Assembly: GCF_030123365.1 (NCBI RefSeq)
Contig: NZ_CP126107.1
Coordinates: 1,473,501-1,537,500 of the forward strand
DNA from: Neobacillus sp. SuZ13
Lineage (GTDB): Bacteria > Bacillota > Bacilli > Bacillales > Cytobacillaceae
Reading direction: 5' to 3'
Length of the DNA: 64,000 bases
Shown: positions 25,932 to 35,878 of the stretch, one piece after another
Position numbering within the stretch: the first letter of the stretch is position 1
Layout of the letters: the number at the start of each line of letters is the position of its first letter
Made by a program: the position numbers and the translations under genes
Notes under the pieces: model-generated
What the model saw: only the letters and a program-made list of their open reading frames with translations
The model's database searches: none
Told to the model about the DNA's origin: nothing

Positions 25932-26668
25932 AAAATATCTTGTTGGTTGACGATGAGAAATGGGTCCGAACAGCTCTGAAGTGGACGATTAACAAGTTAA
26001 ACCTTCCCTTGCATGTGGTCCACGAATGTGAAAACGGGTTAGCGGCATTAGACTGGATAAAGCTAAATAAGGTAGACCTGATTATTACGGATATCCGTAT
26101 GCCGATAATGGATGGTCTTTCATTGGTGAAGGAACTAGACCAATTAAAGAGAAATCAGGATGTAGTCGTAATCACGGTACATGATGAGTTCCAGTTTGTC
26201 CAACAAGCAATGCGAAACGGGGTAACCGATTATCTCCTTAAACCGATAGAGGAGACTGAGTTAAGAAGTTGTCTTGAAAAGTGGTTAGATAAATGTAATA
26301 AAGAAGAACAGAAAAGGAACATTGCTCATTATGAGGATGAAAACCTTCCTTCCTCAACGATCGACCGGGTGCTGCATTATTTAAAGATAACCCCATTAGA
26401 CCAAATAACGCTTAAGGATGCAGCAGAGAGTGTACACATGAATCCTAGTTACCTCAGTCAATTGTTCAAGCAGCAGCTTAGTAAAAAGTTTGTTGATTAT
26501 ATAACCGAACTTCGAATTGAGGAGAGTAAACGTTTGTTACTAAATACAACATTAAGAATGTCGGAGATTGCCGAAAGAGTGGGCTACTCTGATTTAGCCT
26601 ATTTCAGTAATAACTTTAAGAGAATTACGGGTTGTTCCCCATCAGAGTTTCGGAAATCTGCAATATGA
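25928..26668 (+). CDS. AraC-type response regulator, YesN-like
   Basis: The protein has a receiver domain (residues 1-120; acidic pair Asp8-Asp9, phospho-acceptor Asp55, YLLKP lysine) and a C-terminal AraC helix-turn-helix pair (about residues 145-246; HMNPSYLSQLFKQ, RVGYSDLAYFSNNFKRITG, SPSEFR). At 246 residues it lacks the long central linker of many YesN proteins. It should activate the TRAP genes upstream; the nearby GH3 gene is another possible target. Confidence 0.9.
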   Translation: MKNILLVDDEKWVRTALKWTINKLNLPLHVVHECENGLAALDWIKLNKVDLIITDIRMPIMDGLSLVKELDQLKRNQDVVVITVHDEFQFVQQAMRNGVTDYLLKPIEETELRSCLEKWLDKCNKEEQKRNIAHYEDENLPSSTIDRVLHYLKITPLDQITLKDAAESVHMNPSYLSQLFKQQLSKKFVDYITELRIEESKRLLLNTTLRMSEIAERVGYSDLAYFSNNFKRITGCSPSEFRKSAI

Positions 26669-26704
26669 AAGGGTTTGTTACATTCTAAATAGTGGAGATT
26701 AGCG

Positions 26705-26738
26705 TAGTCAATAATCATGAGATTACTGACTATTTTTT
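26705..26738 (+). terminator. Terminator after the two-component genes
   Basis: TAGTCAATAATC pairs with GATTACTGACTA (one G-U pair), followed by TTTTTTTGG. Confidence 0.8.
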
Positions 26739-26907
26739 TGGCTGAATCTAATTCGAATCTTTTAATTTGGAAGGTTACAGGCAGTTACTATAAGACTTTT
26801 ATCATAGGATAATATAACTGAATATTACAAATCTTAATAAAACACAAATCCATCTAAAAAATCTCCCTATTATCTATTTCAAATTGAAATGTACAATCAA
26901 TTTGTAT

Positions 26908-26921
26908 TGAAAGCGTTTACG
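26908..26921. promoter_or_regulatory. cre-like site upstream of the GH3 gene
   Basis: TGAAAGCGTTTACG matches 13 of 14 positions of the CcpA consensus. It lies about 88 bases before the GH3 start. Between it and the gene, AGGAGGTG is followed by a TTG opening only a six-codon ORF. No other gene is seen in 26669-27008. Confidence 0.6.
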
Positions 26922-27008
26922 TGAATTAGGAGGTGTTTTGGCAGACCTGGTCCATTGAGCAATTTACTAGTTTTTTTGGCAGTGTTTATCTGAAATGGGG
27001 GAAAGAGG

Positions 27009-29036
27009 ATGAATTTATTTTCAAATCATTTTAAAAGGGCAGCATCGTTATCGCTTGCTGCTGTGATGCTAGCATCGATTGCAGTACCATTTGCACGTGC
27101 GGAGCCAGGAAATTCGAATGGCAATAAGCAAAATGCACCCAAGATAGAAGCAACAACCAAGAACGTCCTTGTTCAGGGAGGCAAAAAATTCAAAGACTTA
27201 AATGGGAACAAAAAAGTCGATCAATAAGAAAACTGGCAGCTCCCAACTCAAGTACGAGTAAAGGACCTTATCAAACAGATGACACTTGAGGAAAAAGCAG
27301 CGATGATGCTTATCACTGAATTTCCGAAATTTTTGAATGGTAAGTTACAGCCTAATGAGTTAATTGATCAAGGTACACGCTACTTCATCTTTCGTCAAAC
27401 TCCAACAGCAGATGTAATAGTCGACTATAATAATCAGCTGCAAGAGGCAGCGGAGGGATCAAGGCTAGGTATTCCAATTGTGATCACATCCAACCCGCGG
27501 AATCATGCTTCGACCGATTATACGAATAGTAGTGAGGGATCTGGAATGTTTTCCTTTTGGCCTGGTCCATTAGGTCTTGCCGCAACCCGTGATACGAATC
27601 TTGTAAATGAGTTCGCTCAAATTGCTGCAAAAGAATGGAGAGCTTCCGGTATTCGCAAAATCTACGGCTATACGGCGGATGTTGCCACAGACCCGTTATG
27701 GGCAAGAATTGAAGATACCTTTGGAGAACATCCTGAGCTTGCTGCAAACATGATCTATAACACGATAAAAGGTTTTCAAGGCGATGAACTTGGGACAGAC
27801 AGTGTTTCAATCACGACGAAACATTTCCCGGGAGGCGGGGCACGTGATAATGGTTTGGACCCACATTTTGTGGAAGGTAAATTCAATCCATATCCGACCG
27901 AAGGGAGTCTACTAAAGTATCACATTCCGCCTTTCAAAGCGGCAATTGCAGCAGGTACATCGGCAATCATGCCTTACTACGCGTATCCAAGCAACACGAG
28001 CGCTGATCAAGGATTGCCATGGTATACACAAGATAAGCAATTTGAAGAGGTTGGCTTTGCGCTGAATAAAGGGTTTATAACAGATTTCTTGCGTGGAGAG
28101 CTTGGATTCAAGGGCTATGTAAACTCCGACACGGGTGCGATTGGAAATAATGCTTGGGGTGCTGAAAACTTAACAACGGCACAAAAATTTGCGAAAGCAA
28201 TCGATGCAGGGACAAACATTATTTCTGGAGCATCCGATCCAACTCCAATTATTAATGCAGTTCAAAGCGGTTTGCTTGATGAAGAGAAAGTAAACGAATC
28301 GGTATCGTTTTTGCTGACAGAAATAATGAAATTAGGGCTATTCGAAAACCCTTATGTAAACGCAGAGAATGCCCTTAATGTTGTAAACAATCCAGCATCA
28401 CAGAAAAAAGCGGATGAGGCCCATCGTAAGTCAATCGTCCTTTTACGAAATGATAAAATCAATGGCGAAAATCTATTGCCATTGAGGGATGAAAAAGTGA
28501 AGAATGTTAAGCTTTATGTCGAGATGTTCCCTGCTGGAAGTGATGATGCCAGTACCAATAAATTAAAAGAAACCATACAAAACTATGATTCTTCTATCAC
28601 GATCACGAATAATCTAGCTGAATCGACACATGCATTTGTTTGGGTCCGTCCTGTGCAATCGAATTGGGATAATAATCCACGAATAACCATCGGTCCTGAA
28701 ACTGGGATTACAAATGTCGATAGAATTATTGAGATCCAAAAAACGGTGCCAACGATTACAGCGATAAACATGACAAACCCTTGGTTGATTGATCAAATTG
28801 AGCCAAATGCAGCAGCTGTCATGAGCACTTTTGGTGTGAAAACGGAGGCAATTGTTGATGTTATCCGTGGAAAATTTAATCCTACTGGGAAACTTCCGTT
28901 TACTATCCCTGCTAATAAGGAAGCTGTAGTTAACGAAGTCGGAGATATTCCTGGCTATGTAGAAGATCCGTCCTATTCTTACAAGAACAAATATGGTGAC
29001 ACGTACGGGTTTGATTTTGGTTTGTCATATAAATAA
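27009..29036 (+). pseudogene. Glycoside hydrolase family 3 beta-glycosidase, interrupted by an in-frame stop
   Basis: The reading frame is one unit of about 675 codons broken by a single TAA at 27225-27227. The 5' part encodes a Sec signal peptide (residues 1-31, ending ARA) and KFKDLNGNKKVDQ. The frame then resumes with ENWQLPTQVRVKDL and MTLEEKAAMM, and both sides match the usual GH3 secreted start (DLN-x-NGKLDPYEDWR...), with the stop at the Tyr position. Downstream the GH3 body is complete, including TKHFPGGG and the nucleophile region VNSDTGAIG (Asp at 28128-28130). A cre-like site lies upstream. Confidence 0.88.
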
Positions 29037-29063
29037 GAAAACTTTTTAGCCAAGATGAAAAGT

Positions 29064-29100
29064 CCAAAAACACCAGCCCTTTAGTGCTGGTGTTTATTTG
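29064..29100. terminator. Bidirectional terminator between GH3 and alkA-like gene
   Basis: AACACCAGC and GCTGGTGTT form the stem over an 8-base loop; A-rich on the left and TTTATTTG on the right. Confidence 0.82.
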
Positions 29101-29102
29101 AT

Positions 29103-30020
29103 TTAATAGAGAATACGCCATAGATAAAAGGTTGCATAGGATTCCCAATTTCTCCATGGTATAGATAACTTTAAGATCTCATCTTTGGAAGGCTTTCTAT
29201 CCATAGTAAGTACTGTTTTAATTGCATTAATTAGACCTACATCATCGATAGGGAAGGCGTTAGGAAAGCGTAGGCAGCGCATCAGGACATAATTGGCTGT
29301 CCATGGTCCAATCCCACGTATTTTTATTAAGTTTTTTTCGACATCTTTAAAGTCGCCGATCTCTCTTAATTTTTTCTTGGATAACTCGCCGCTGGCCATT
29401 AATTGCGCAATGCCAATAATATATTCACTCTTTTTAACGGTCATTTTTATATCTGCCAGATCAATAGGTGTGAGTTTAGCAATTCTTTTGTAAGTAGGGA
29501 ATATCCAATATTTTTTTTCTTCCCATTCCATTGACTCACCAAATTTTTCAACAAATTGCTTCTTTAATGAGTAGGCGAAGTTTAAGTTAATTTGCTGACC
29601 TAGTACTCCCCAACAGAGTGCCTCAAACAAATCTGGAATGCCGATAAGACGTAATCCCCAAAAATTTTCTACGGGCAATTTAAGTAATGGGTCAGCATTC
29701 GCCATTTGATAAAAGGGAGTTAAGTCGTTATCTAGGTCAAACCATTCTCGGATATAGCGGATTACATCAGTTGTCTCACATGGTTTACCAGCTAAAAAGT
29801 GTACAATCATTTGATTCTTATCGTTTACATTTATTTGTACAAGAGTTTGAATTTCGCCAATCGCGATAACCCTTGTAATGGTATTATTTTCAACTTCATA
29901 CATACATTCATTTTTATTCCGCTCTAGATAACCAAGGTTTACTCTAAGGTCAAATTCTTCAGGCAGCGGAATTATCACTTTGCATGGTTCCTCTTCACAC
30001 GTTTTTCTAAGATTCGTCAA
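29103..30020 (-). CDS. DNA-3-methyladenine glycosylase II (AlkA-like)
   Basis: This 305-residue base-excision repair enzyme has an N-terminal AlkA-type domain and a helix-hairpin-helix plus GPD core: GQQINLNFAYSL, then IRGIGPWTANYVLMR and the catalytic aspartate in FPIDDVGLINAI. It should remove alkylated purines from DNA. The start is a TTG with GGGGGA upstream. It stands alone and converges with the GH3 pseudogene. It could also be the YfjP form of Bacillus, which has the same fold. Confidence 0.87.
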   Translation of the reverse strand: MTNLRKTCEEEPCKVIIPLPEEFDLRVNLGYLERNKNECMYEVENNTITRVIAIGEIQTLVQINVNDKNQMIVHFLAGKPCETTDVIRYIREWFDLDNDLTPFYQMANADPLLKLPVENFWGLRLIGIPDLFEALCWGVLGQQINLNFAYSLKKQFVEKFGESMEWEEKKYWIFPTYKRIAKLTPIDLADIKMTVKKSEYIIGIAQLMASGELSKKKLREIGDFKDVEKNLIKIRGIGPWTANYVLMRCLRFPNAFPIDDVGLINAIKTVLTMDRKPSKDEILKLSIPWRNWESYATFYLWRILY

Positions 30021-30198
30021 TTTATCTCCCCCAGCATTTTGCTATATTCTATTTTTATCATAAAAGTGTAGAAAATAATGTTTCTATCTTGATGTTACAA
30101 TCAAAAATCTATTATTTTCCACTTAATTAAGTGTATATTGATTATGTAATTATGTTAAATGCTTCTATGAAGGATCTAATAATGAAGGTGAGGAATCT

Positions 30199-31185
30199 TT
30201 GTTGAAACCAAAAGTTATTGTCTATAAAAAGGTTGATTTAGAAGTTTTAGAATATGTTCGTGATAATTGTGAAGTTATTTACTTTGAAACCTTGGATGAG
30301 CAGACCCTTCCTGACTTTTACCGGGAATTAAAGGAAGCATATGGGATTCTAGGCTCAGGATTAAAAGTGGATAAGCAGTTCTTGATGCAGGCGCCTCATT
30401 TGAAAATTATTAGCAATATATCGGTCGGCTACGATAATTTAGATATTCCCGAAATAACTAAACGAAAAATTATGGCTACCAATACCCCTGATGTACTATA
30501 TGATAGTGTAGCCGATACTATTTTCGGTTTACTACTTGCAACCGCAAGAAGAATGCCGGAATTAAATCAGATGGTCAAGTCAGGAAAATGGACATCGAAA
30601 ATTAGTGAAGAGCAATTTGGTGTAGATGTTCATCATAAGACGCTAGGTATTATCGGAATGGGAGGAGTAGGTTCGGCTATTGCTAAACGGGCTCATTTTG
30701 GCTTTGATATGTCTATCTTGTATCATAATCGCTCTCGAAATCTAGAAGTTGAACAAACCTTTCAAGCAACCTATTGTTCACTTGAAGACATTTGCAAGCA
30801 AGCTGATTTTATTTGCTTAATGACACCGCTAACTCCAAATACTGTTAAGTTAATCGGAGAAAAGGAATTTAAGTTAATGAAGAAATCAGCCATTTTTGTC
30901 AATGGTTCGCGCGGGGCAACTGTCGATGAAGATGCCTTAGTTCGGGCTCTTCAAAACAGAGAGATTTTAGCTGCAGGTCTTGACGTCTTTACACAAGAAC
31001 CAGTAAACCCAGATAACCCGCTATTGTCAATGGATAATGTAGTCACATTGCCGCATATTGGTTCTGCTACCTATGAAACACGGTTGAAAATGGCTAAACT
31101 TGCAGCGGAAAATCTAGTGCTTGGTCTCCAGGGGAAAATGCCGCCTTCCTTAATAAATCAGGAGGTTTTAAGCGAAGTCCAATAA
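30199..31185 (+). CDS. D-2-hydroxyacid dehydrogenase (glyoxylate/hydroxypyruvate reductase type)
   Basis: This 328-residue NAD(P)H enzyme has the Rossmann motif GIIGMGGVGSAIAKR (about residues 150-164). It also has the substrate-site VNGSRGATVDEDAL, the catalytic Glu in FTQEP and the catalytic His in LPHIGSATYETR. It would reduce glyoxylate or hydroxypyruvate, or act on a related 2-keto acid. Start TTG with AGGTGAGG upstream; a second TTG one codon later is an equal choice. Confidence 0.9.
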   Translation: MLKPKVIVYKKVDLEVLEYVRDNCEVIYFETLDEQTLPDFYRELKEAYGILGSGLKVDKQFLMQAPHLKIISNISVGYDNLDIPEITKRKIMATNTPDVLYDSVADTIFGLLLATARRMPELNQMVKSGKWTSKISEEQFGVDVHHKTLGIIGMGGVGSAIAKRAHFGFDMSILYHNRSRNLEVEQTFQATYCSLEDICKQADFICLMTPLTPNTVKLIGEKEFKLMKKSAIFVNGSRGATVDEDALVRALQNREILAAGLDVFTQEPVNPDNPLLSMDNVVTLPHIGSATYETRLKMAKLAAENLVLGLQGKMPPSLINQEVLSEVQ

Positions 31186-31188
31186 ATA

Positions 31189-31237
31189 AAAGGCGTGAAG
31201 AATCATTTTGAAAAAGGTGATTCTCTACGCCTTTTTT
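31189..31237 (+). terminator. Terminator after the dehydrogenase
   Basis: AAAAGGCGT...ACGCCTTTTTT with an inner AGAATCA/TGATTCT stem forms a two-part hairpin ending in a T-run. Confidence 0.87.
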
Positions 31238-31401
31238 ATCTAAGATGAGCCGAACATCCTTAAAAATTTCATCAGGTTTTCGGGCAATTGGTAATATCCA
31301 ACAATCATTTTCAGGTGCCTGACAACAATTATTATGATAATCTAAATATGGTATGATAGTATTAAATTTGTTTAGAATTTCTTCTTAGGAGAGGATATTA
31401 T

Positions 31402-32346
31402 ATGAGTAATAATGAGATACCTTCTCTACAGAAGGATGGAAGGTCTATAATATTAAATCAACGAAATCTATCTAGTTTAATGACTGATCTAAAGTTACTA
31501 TTTAAAGCAAATGTTTTAACCGCTAATGTCCTGCCGGTTTTTGCAGGATTCTGGTTAGCTTTATATTTTTCGGATGCCTCTCTCTCAAGTAATGTGGATA
31601 TATTACTTTTGACCATTTTCGGAAGTACAATGGTAATTGCCGGGGCACTTGCGCTCAATAACTGGTACGATGTTGATATTGATACAGTAATGGATCGTAC
31701 AAAGAATCGACCAACGGTGACTGGGAATTTCTCACTTAAGCAAGTATTAACCATTGGAATTTCACTTACCGTAGTTGGATTTATTTTATTACTGTTTACG
31801 ACCTTCGAAGCGGCATTATATGGTTTCGTCGGCTGGTTTACTTATTGTTTTCCCTATACCATGTGGTCGAAACGAAAGTATACCTTTAATACCATAATTG
31901 GCAGTGTGTCTGGTGCGGTTACACCTTTAATTGGCTGGACAGCGATTGCACCTGGATTTCAAAAGGTACCAATGATTATGTTTTTAATTTTGTTTATCTT
32001 TCAAATGCCGCATACCTTCGCAATAGCCATTAAGAAATATAAAGAATATAAAGCTGCTGGGGTGGCGATGCTTCCTGTTGTTCGTGGTCTCTCTGTGACT
32101 AAGAAACAAATGGTCATGTATATAGCCTGCTTGTTTCCATTGCCATTCTTTTTAGATTCACTTGGAACTACCTTTATGGTCATTGCTACTTTGCTTAACG
32201 CTGGGTGGTTAGTGGTAAGTATCAGCGGTTTTTTTATCAAAGATAACCTAAAATGGGCACAAGTGAATTTCTTATACTCTGTTAATTATATAACGATAAT
32301 CTTCCTCATGATGATTGTGGTTACCTTACCAATCTTCCAGCGCTAA
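31402..32346 (+). CDS. ctaB: Protoheme IX farnesyltransferase (heme O synthase)
   Basis: The 314-residue UbiA-family membrane enzyme has the prenyl-diphosphate motif NNWYDVDIDTVMDRTKNRPT (Asp-rich, about residues 92-110) and about eight hydrophobic helices. It converts heme B to heme O for heme-copper oxidases. TTAGGAGAGG precedes the ATG. It stands alone, away from ctaA and ctaCDEFG, so it may be a second copy in this genome. Confidence 0.92.
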   Translation: MSNNEIPSLQKDGRSIILNQRNLSSLMTDLKLLFKANVLTANVLPVFAGFWLALYFSDASLSSNVDILLLTIFGSTMVIAGALALNNWYDVDIDTVMDRTKNRPTVTGNFSLKQVLTIGISLTVVGFILLLFTTFEAALYGFVGWFTYCFPYTMWSKRKYTFNTIIGSVSGAVTPLIGWTAIAPGFQKVPMIMFLILFIFQMPHTFAIAIKKYKEYKAAGVAMLPVVRGLSVTKKQMVMYIACLFPLPFFLDSLGTTFMVIATLLNAGWLVVSISGFFIKDNLKWAQVNFLYSVNYITIIFLMMIVVTLPIFQR

Positions 32347-32357
32347 AAGAAACTTAT

Positions 32358-32413
32358 AAAAAAGTCTGATCGTTGTAGGCAAATACATTGCTTACAATCG
32401 ATCAGACTTTTTG
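32358..32413 (+). terminator. Terminator after ctaB
   Basis: AAAAAGTCTGATCG...CGATCAGACTTTTT is a long stem with a second inner GTA/TAC pairing and symmetric A/T tracts. Confidence 0.85.
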
Positions 32414-32488
32414 TTGTTTTTATTATATAGGAAATTAAAAAATATTTAATTGTGGATAAATTGAAATAGTTCTCTGAATAAAGCTCCA

Positions 32489-32632
32489 GTGCCCAGCGGC
32501 TAGCGAACATCGCACTCCGCACTACGATAAGACAACATGGAATCGAATTGAGCTCCGTGTTTCCTTTATCTCGGTTGGAGCGCTCCAGTCCATACGCCGC
32601 TAAACGGGCGCTAGCGCTCAGGCTGGGGATTT
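32489..32632. repeat. Degenerate GC-rich repeat-like element with inverted ends
   Basis: A block unusually rich in GC for this region starts with CAGTGCCCAGCGGCTAGCG and ends with CGCTAGCGCTCAGGCTGGG; the two ends are imperfect inverted repeats. It resembles the small dispersed elements of Bacillaceae intergenic regions. No ORF is present in 32414-32733. Confidence 0.5.
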
Positions 32633-32733
32633 ATAACAACTGCAATCTGTATGGTCATTTATTTGGTTTGTAATGCTTTTGTTGATCCAACGAAATACGA
32701 GTAATGCTGTTGTGATTCCCAGCATAAAAACAT

Positions 32734-32773
32734 AAAAAAACTGTTAGGAACCATTGATCCTAACAGTTTTTTG
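32734..32773 (-). terminator. Terminator of the AI-2E family gene
   Basis: AAAAAACTGTTAGGA pairs perfectly with TCCTAACAGTTTTTT. On the minus strand it follows the AI-2E gene by 25 bases. Confidence 0.9.
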
Positions 32774-32797
32774 CATTCGATATTTTATTAGAGATTC

Positions 32798-33898
32798 TTA
32801 TGGTTCGTTTTGAGCAGTTGCCCTTTTTCGCGCCTGCAGAAACTTTATAACATTTAAAACGATGGTCTTGACTACGGCATAAAACGGTACTGCCAATACC
32901 ATTCCTAGGATGCCAGCTAAATTTCCGGCAGCGAGCAAGACGATAATGATTGTCGCTGGGTGGGTATCAAGTGATTTTCCAAGGATGAGCGGAGATAAAA
33001 CATTCCCTTCCACTTGCTGGGCAATTACAATAATCAAAATAACTAATAATGCCTTTGTCGGTGAATCAAATAATGCAACAATTACAGCGGGTGCACCGCC
33101 TAGAATGGGGCCAACATAAGGAATGATGTTGGTAAACGCAACAATTAATGCCATAACTAGTGCAAACGGCAGATCGATAATCAGGTATCCAATAAAAGCA
33201 AGTATTCCAACTGACAGGGCAACAATAACTTGTCCTTGAATATAGGAGGAAAGTGTTTCACCTGTCTCTTTCAACATAAGCAATCCTGCTTCTCGATATG
33301 AAATAGGAAGGAATTTAGTTACAGCCCTAGGAAACTTATGTCCATCCTTAAACATATAGAACAGTAAAAACGGGACAGTAGCTAGAATGACAGCAATATT
33401 AGCAAACACACCAAGGATATTCGTAATACCGCCGGTAATCCTGTCCGGCAAGGTATTTGCAAAGGCGATCAGTTTTTCCTTACCGGTTTCCAAAAGATCA
33501 TTTTGCTCTTCCATGATCCATTTGAATTCAGAACTTCGAGATAGCTTATCAAAATACTGCAAGGTCTTGTTGGCATAATCAGGAAGTGCATTAGCAAGTG
33601 CGGTAAATTGCTCTGTGATGGCAGGAACCAAGTTGCCAATCGCTAAAACAAGAATACCAATAAACACTACATAAATAATTAGGATGGCAAGAATTCTTGG
33701 TACTTTTTGGCGCTGAAGAAAATTAACGATTGGATTAAGTAAGAAAAAGAGAAATCCAGTTATAAGAATTGGGAAAAAAAGAGTAGAGAAAAAGATACCG
33801 ATCGGCATAAATAAAAATGAAATCTTTGTTGAAACAAAGATGATGGTTAATATTAGAAGGATCTGGATTAACCCATATTGGAATTTTCTTTTTGACAT
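32798..33898 (-). CDS. AI-2E family transporter (YtvI/PerM-like)
   Basis: The 366-residue membrane protein has about eight hydrophobic helices and the family patterns FTNIIPYVGPILGGAPAV (about residues 257-274) and LSPLILGKSLDTHPATIIIVLLAAGNLAG near residue 305. Members export small molecules or, in some cases, exchange ions; the true substrate is unknown. AAGGGGAAAATA precedes the ATG. It faces away from yknW and has its own terminator. Confidence 0.9.
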   Translation of the reverse strand: MSKRKFQYGLIQILLILTIIFVSTKISFLFMPIGIFFSTLFFPILITGFLFFLLNPIVNFLQRQKVPRILAILIIYVVFIGILVLAIGNLVPAITEQFTALANALPDYANKTLQYFDKLSRSSEFKWIMEEQNDLLETGKEKLIAFANTLPDRITGGITNILGVFANIAVILATVPFLLFYMFKDGHKFPRAVTKFLPISYREAGLLMLKETGETLSSYIQGQVIVALSVGILAFIGYLIIDLPFALVMALIVAFTNIIPYVGPILGGAPAVIVALFDSPTKALLVILIIVIAQQVEGNVLSPLILGKSLDTHPATIIIVLLAAGNLAGILGMVLAVPFYAVVKTIVLNVIKFLQARKRATAQNEP

Positions 33899-34012
33899 TA
33901 TTTTCCCCTTTTTTCAATTAGTTTAACTAAAATTATATCAAAAACTTGGAATAGAAGACAAATAATAGTATTCCTTTTGGTGACAGGCAGCAGAAGGGTA
34001 TTTTGAAAAAAA

Positions 34013-34038
34013 TGAAACTTTCGGCTTAGTTTGTCGTA
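34013..34038 (+). promoter_or_regulatory. Sigma-W (ECF) promoter of yknWXYZ
   Basis: TGAAAC (34013-34018) and CGTA (34035-34038) are separated by exactly 16 bases, an exact match to the sigma-W consensus TGAAAC-N16-CGTA. It lies 48 bases before the first gene. B. subtilis yknWXYZ is also known to be sigma-W controlled. Confidence 0.85.
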
Positions 34039-34085
34039 TACTTAAATGGAATATTTTACATGAGTGGAAAGAAGGGGTGTTAGAA

Positions 34086-34757
34086 ATGGAATTGCAAACA
34101 GAAGTAAATATACAAAAAGAGAATCCTAAGTTATTAGGAATGTTTACGAGTCCAGGGGTACAGTTTGAGCGGATTAAGCAAAGTCCGAAAATTTGGGCAC
34201 CATTAACTATTATTAGTATTCTTTATGCCATTGGGATGGCATTAATGGCCCTATCACTAGATGCAGCTACTTTAATTGCTCAAGGAGTCCCAGAAGATCA
34301 AGTTGATTTGGTGTTAACCATTACAAAGGTAACTGTTGCAATTACGGGCATCATTACGCCTATTATAGGTGTTTTAGTTAGCAGTGCTATTCAATTAGTG
34401 ATTGCCAAAATTGCTAGTTCCACTGTTTCTTTTAAACAATTATTATCTATGAATACTTTTATCATGATTATCGGGGCAGCAGGACTTATATTGAATATGG
34501 GAATCAGATATGCCATCGGCGGGGACCCAGAAATATATATTACTAGTTTGGCAGGGCTTCTCAATCAGGATAAAGCTGGTGTTTTAGGGTCCATCGAGGT
34601 ATTTGGGATCTGGTCCGCTATTTTGACTGCCTTGGGCCTTCATAAAACAGCGCAATTTTCTAAAGGGCTGGCATGGACAATTGCGGTGATTTTCTTCGTT
34701 GTTAGTATTGGCTTTGCTTTGGTCGGTACCCTTTTACAGGGAGCGCCGAAGCTATAA
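34086..34757 (+). CDS. yknW: Yip1-family membrane protein YknW
   Basis: This is a 223-residue protein with about five hydrophobic helices and a polar N-terminus of about 45 residues. The overall pattern (PGVQFERIKQSPKIWAPL) is typical of YknW. In B. subtilis it assembles with YknXYZ and protects against the SDP toxin. The ATG at 34086 follows GAAGGGG by eight bases. Its stop and the yknX start overlap as TAATG. Confidence 0.87.
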   Translation: MELQTEVNIQKENPKLLGMFTSPGVQFERIKQSPKIWAPLTIISILYAIGMALMALSLDAATLIAQGVPEDQVDLVLTITKVTVAITGIITPIIGVLVSSAIQLVIAKIASSTVSFKQLLSMNTFIMIIGAAGLILNMGIRYAIGGDPEIYITSLAGLLNQDKAGVLGSIEVFGIWSAILTALGLHKTAQFSKGLAWTIAVIFFVVSIGFALVGTLLQGAPKL

Positions 34758-35878
34758 TGAAAAAGAAAATTTGGATTAGCATTAGTGTCATTTTATTAAT
34801 CATCATGATGATTTCTGTAAGTGTCTACCGGCAGGTCCTTGCAAAGGGGCCTTCCGTTAAGACCACGGAAATCAGCCAAGAAGAAATCTCCTCTTTATTA
34901 ATGATTCCAGGAACAGTGAAGCTACCTCAAGAACAACTGGTCTATACGACACCAGACAAAGGGGAAATCAAGAAATTGCTGGTCAAAGAAGGACAGACAG
35001 TCAAGAAAGGTACTGTCTTGGCTAAATTAGAAAATCCCCAGCTTGAGTTGGAGATTGAGCAGAATAAATTAGCGGTCGAATCAGCTAATTTAAAAATAAA
35101 CCAAATTGATAAGAAATTGGAGCAACTCGAAGACAAAGAAAAGACGTTAGGTGAGCAGGTTGGAAAAAAGGAAGCGAAAAAACAGCTTTCTCCTGAATTT
35201 GAACAGCTTGAGATGGAAAAGGAACTAGCTAACATCGAACTTAAGCAAACAGAACTTCAAAAAGACTTGATTAGTAAACGCCAAGATGAATTAGAGATTA
35301 AAAGTACTATAGCTGGTATTGTTTTAACAGCTAAAAAGCCAGCAACATCACTTGATGCAACAAACGAGCCTTTTATACATATTGGGAAATTAGCAGGGAT
35401 GACAGCATCAGGACTACTGTCCGAATACGATACGCTTAAAGTTAGCAAAGGTCAAAGAGTGATCATCAAATCAGAGGCATTGCCAGGCAAAGAGTGGCTG
35501 GGTGAAATCACGAAGACATCTATTTTGCCTGAGCAGAACCAAGCCGGTTTGCAAAATGGTACACAGGCTGTGCAGTATCCTGTCAGAGTAAAGATTTCCG
35601 GTGATACTAAAACGTTGAAACCAGGCTTCCAAGTCATTATGGAGATAGAAACAGACAAAAAGACAGCGATGGTCCTGCCGCTCGATGCGTTATTTGATGA
35701 GGGGAATCAGCCCTTTGTATATCTCGTCAAGGATGGAAAGGCGCATAAACAAAATGTCAAAACTGGCATTACATCAGGAAAGAAGATTGAAATCCTTGAA
35801 GGTGTTACAAAAGGAGACAAAGTCATCATTAATGGACCTGACAAATTAAAAGATGGGTTGGAAGTGATAGTTAAATGA
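34757..35878 (+). CDS. yknX: Efflux periplasmic-adaptor protein YknX (HlyD/RND family)
   Basis: The 373-residue membrane fusion protein has an N-terminal signal anchor (residues 5-27), a lipoyl-like half (LVKEGQTVKKGTVLAKLENP), a coiled-coil hairpin of about 100 residues with long Lys/Glu/Leu heptads, and a beta-barrel end. It links the ABC permease YknZ to the outside. It is coupled at both ends (TAATG with yknW, ATGA with yknY). Confidence 0.9.
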   Translation: MKKKIWISISVILLIIMMISVSVYRQVLAKGPSVKTTEISQEEISSLLMIPGTVKLPQEQLVYTTPDKGEIKKLLVKEGQTVKKGTVLAKLENPQLELEIEQNKLAVESANLKINQIDKKLEQLEDKEKTLGEQVGKKEAKKQLSPEFEQLEMEKELANIELKQTELQKDLISKRQDELEIKSTIAGIVLTAKKPATSLDATNEPFIHIGKLAGMTASGLLSEYDTLKVSKGQRVIIKSEALPGKEWLGEITKTSILPEQNQAGLQNGTQAVQYPVRVKISGDTKTLKPGFQVIMEIETDKKTAMVLPLDALFDEGNQPFVYLVKDGKAHKQNVKTGITSGKKIEILEGVTKGDKVIINGPDKLKDGLEVIVK

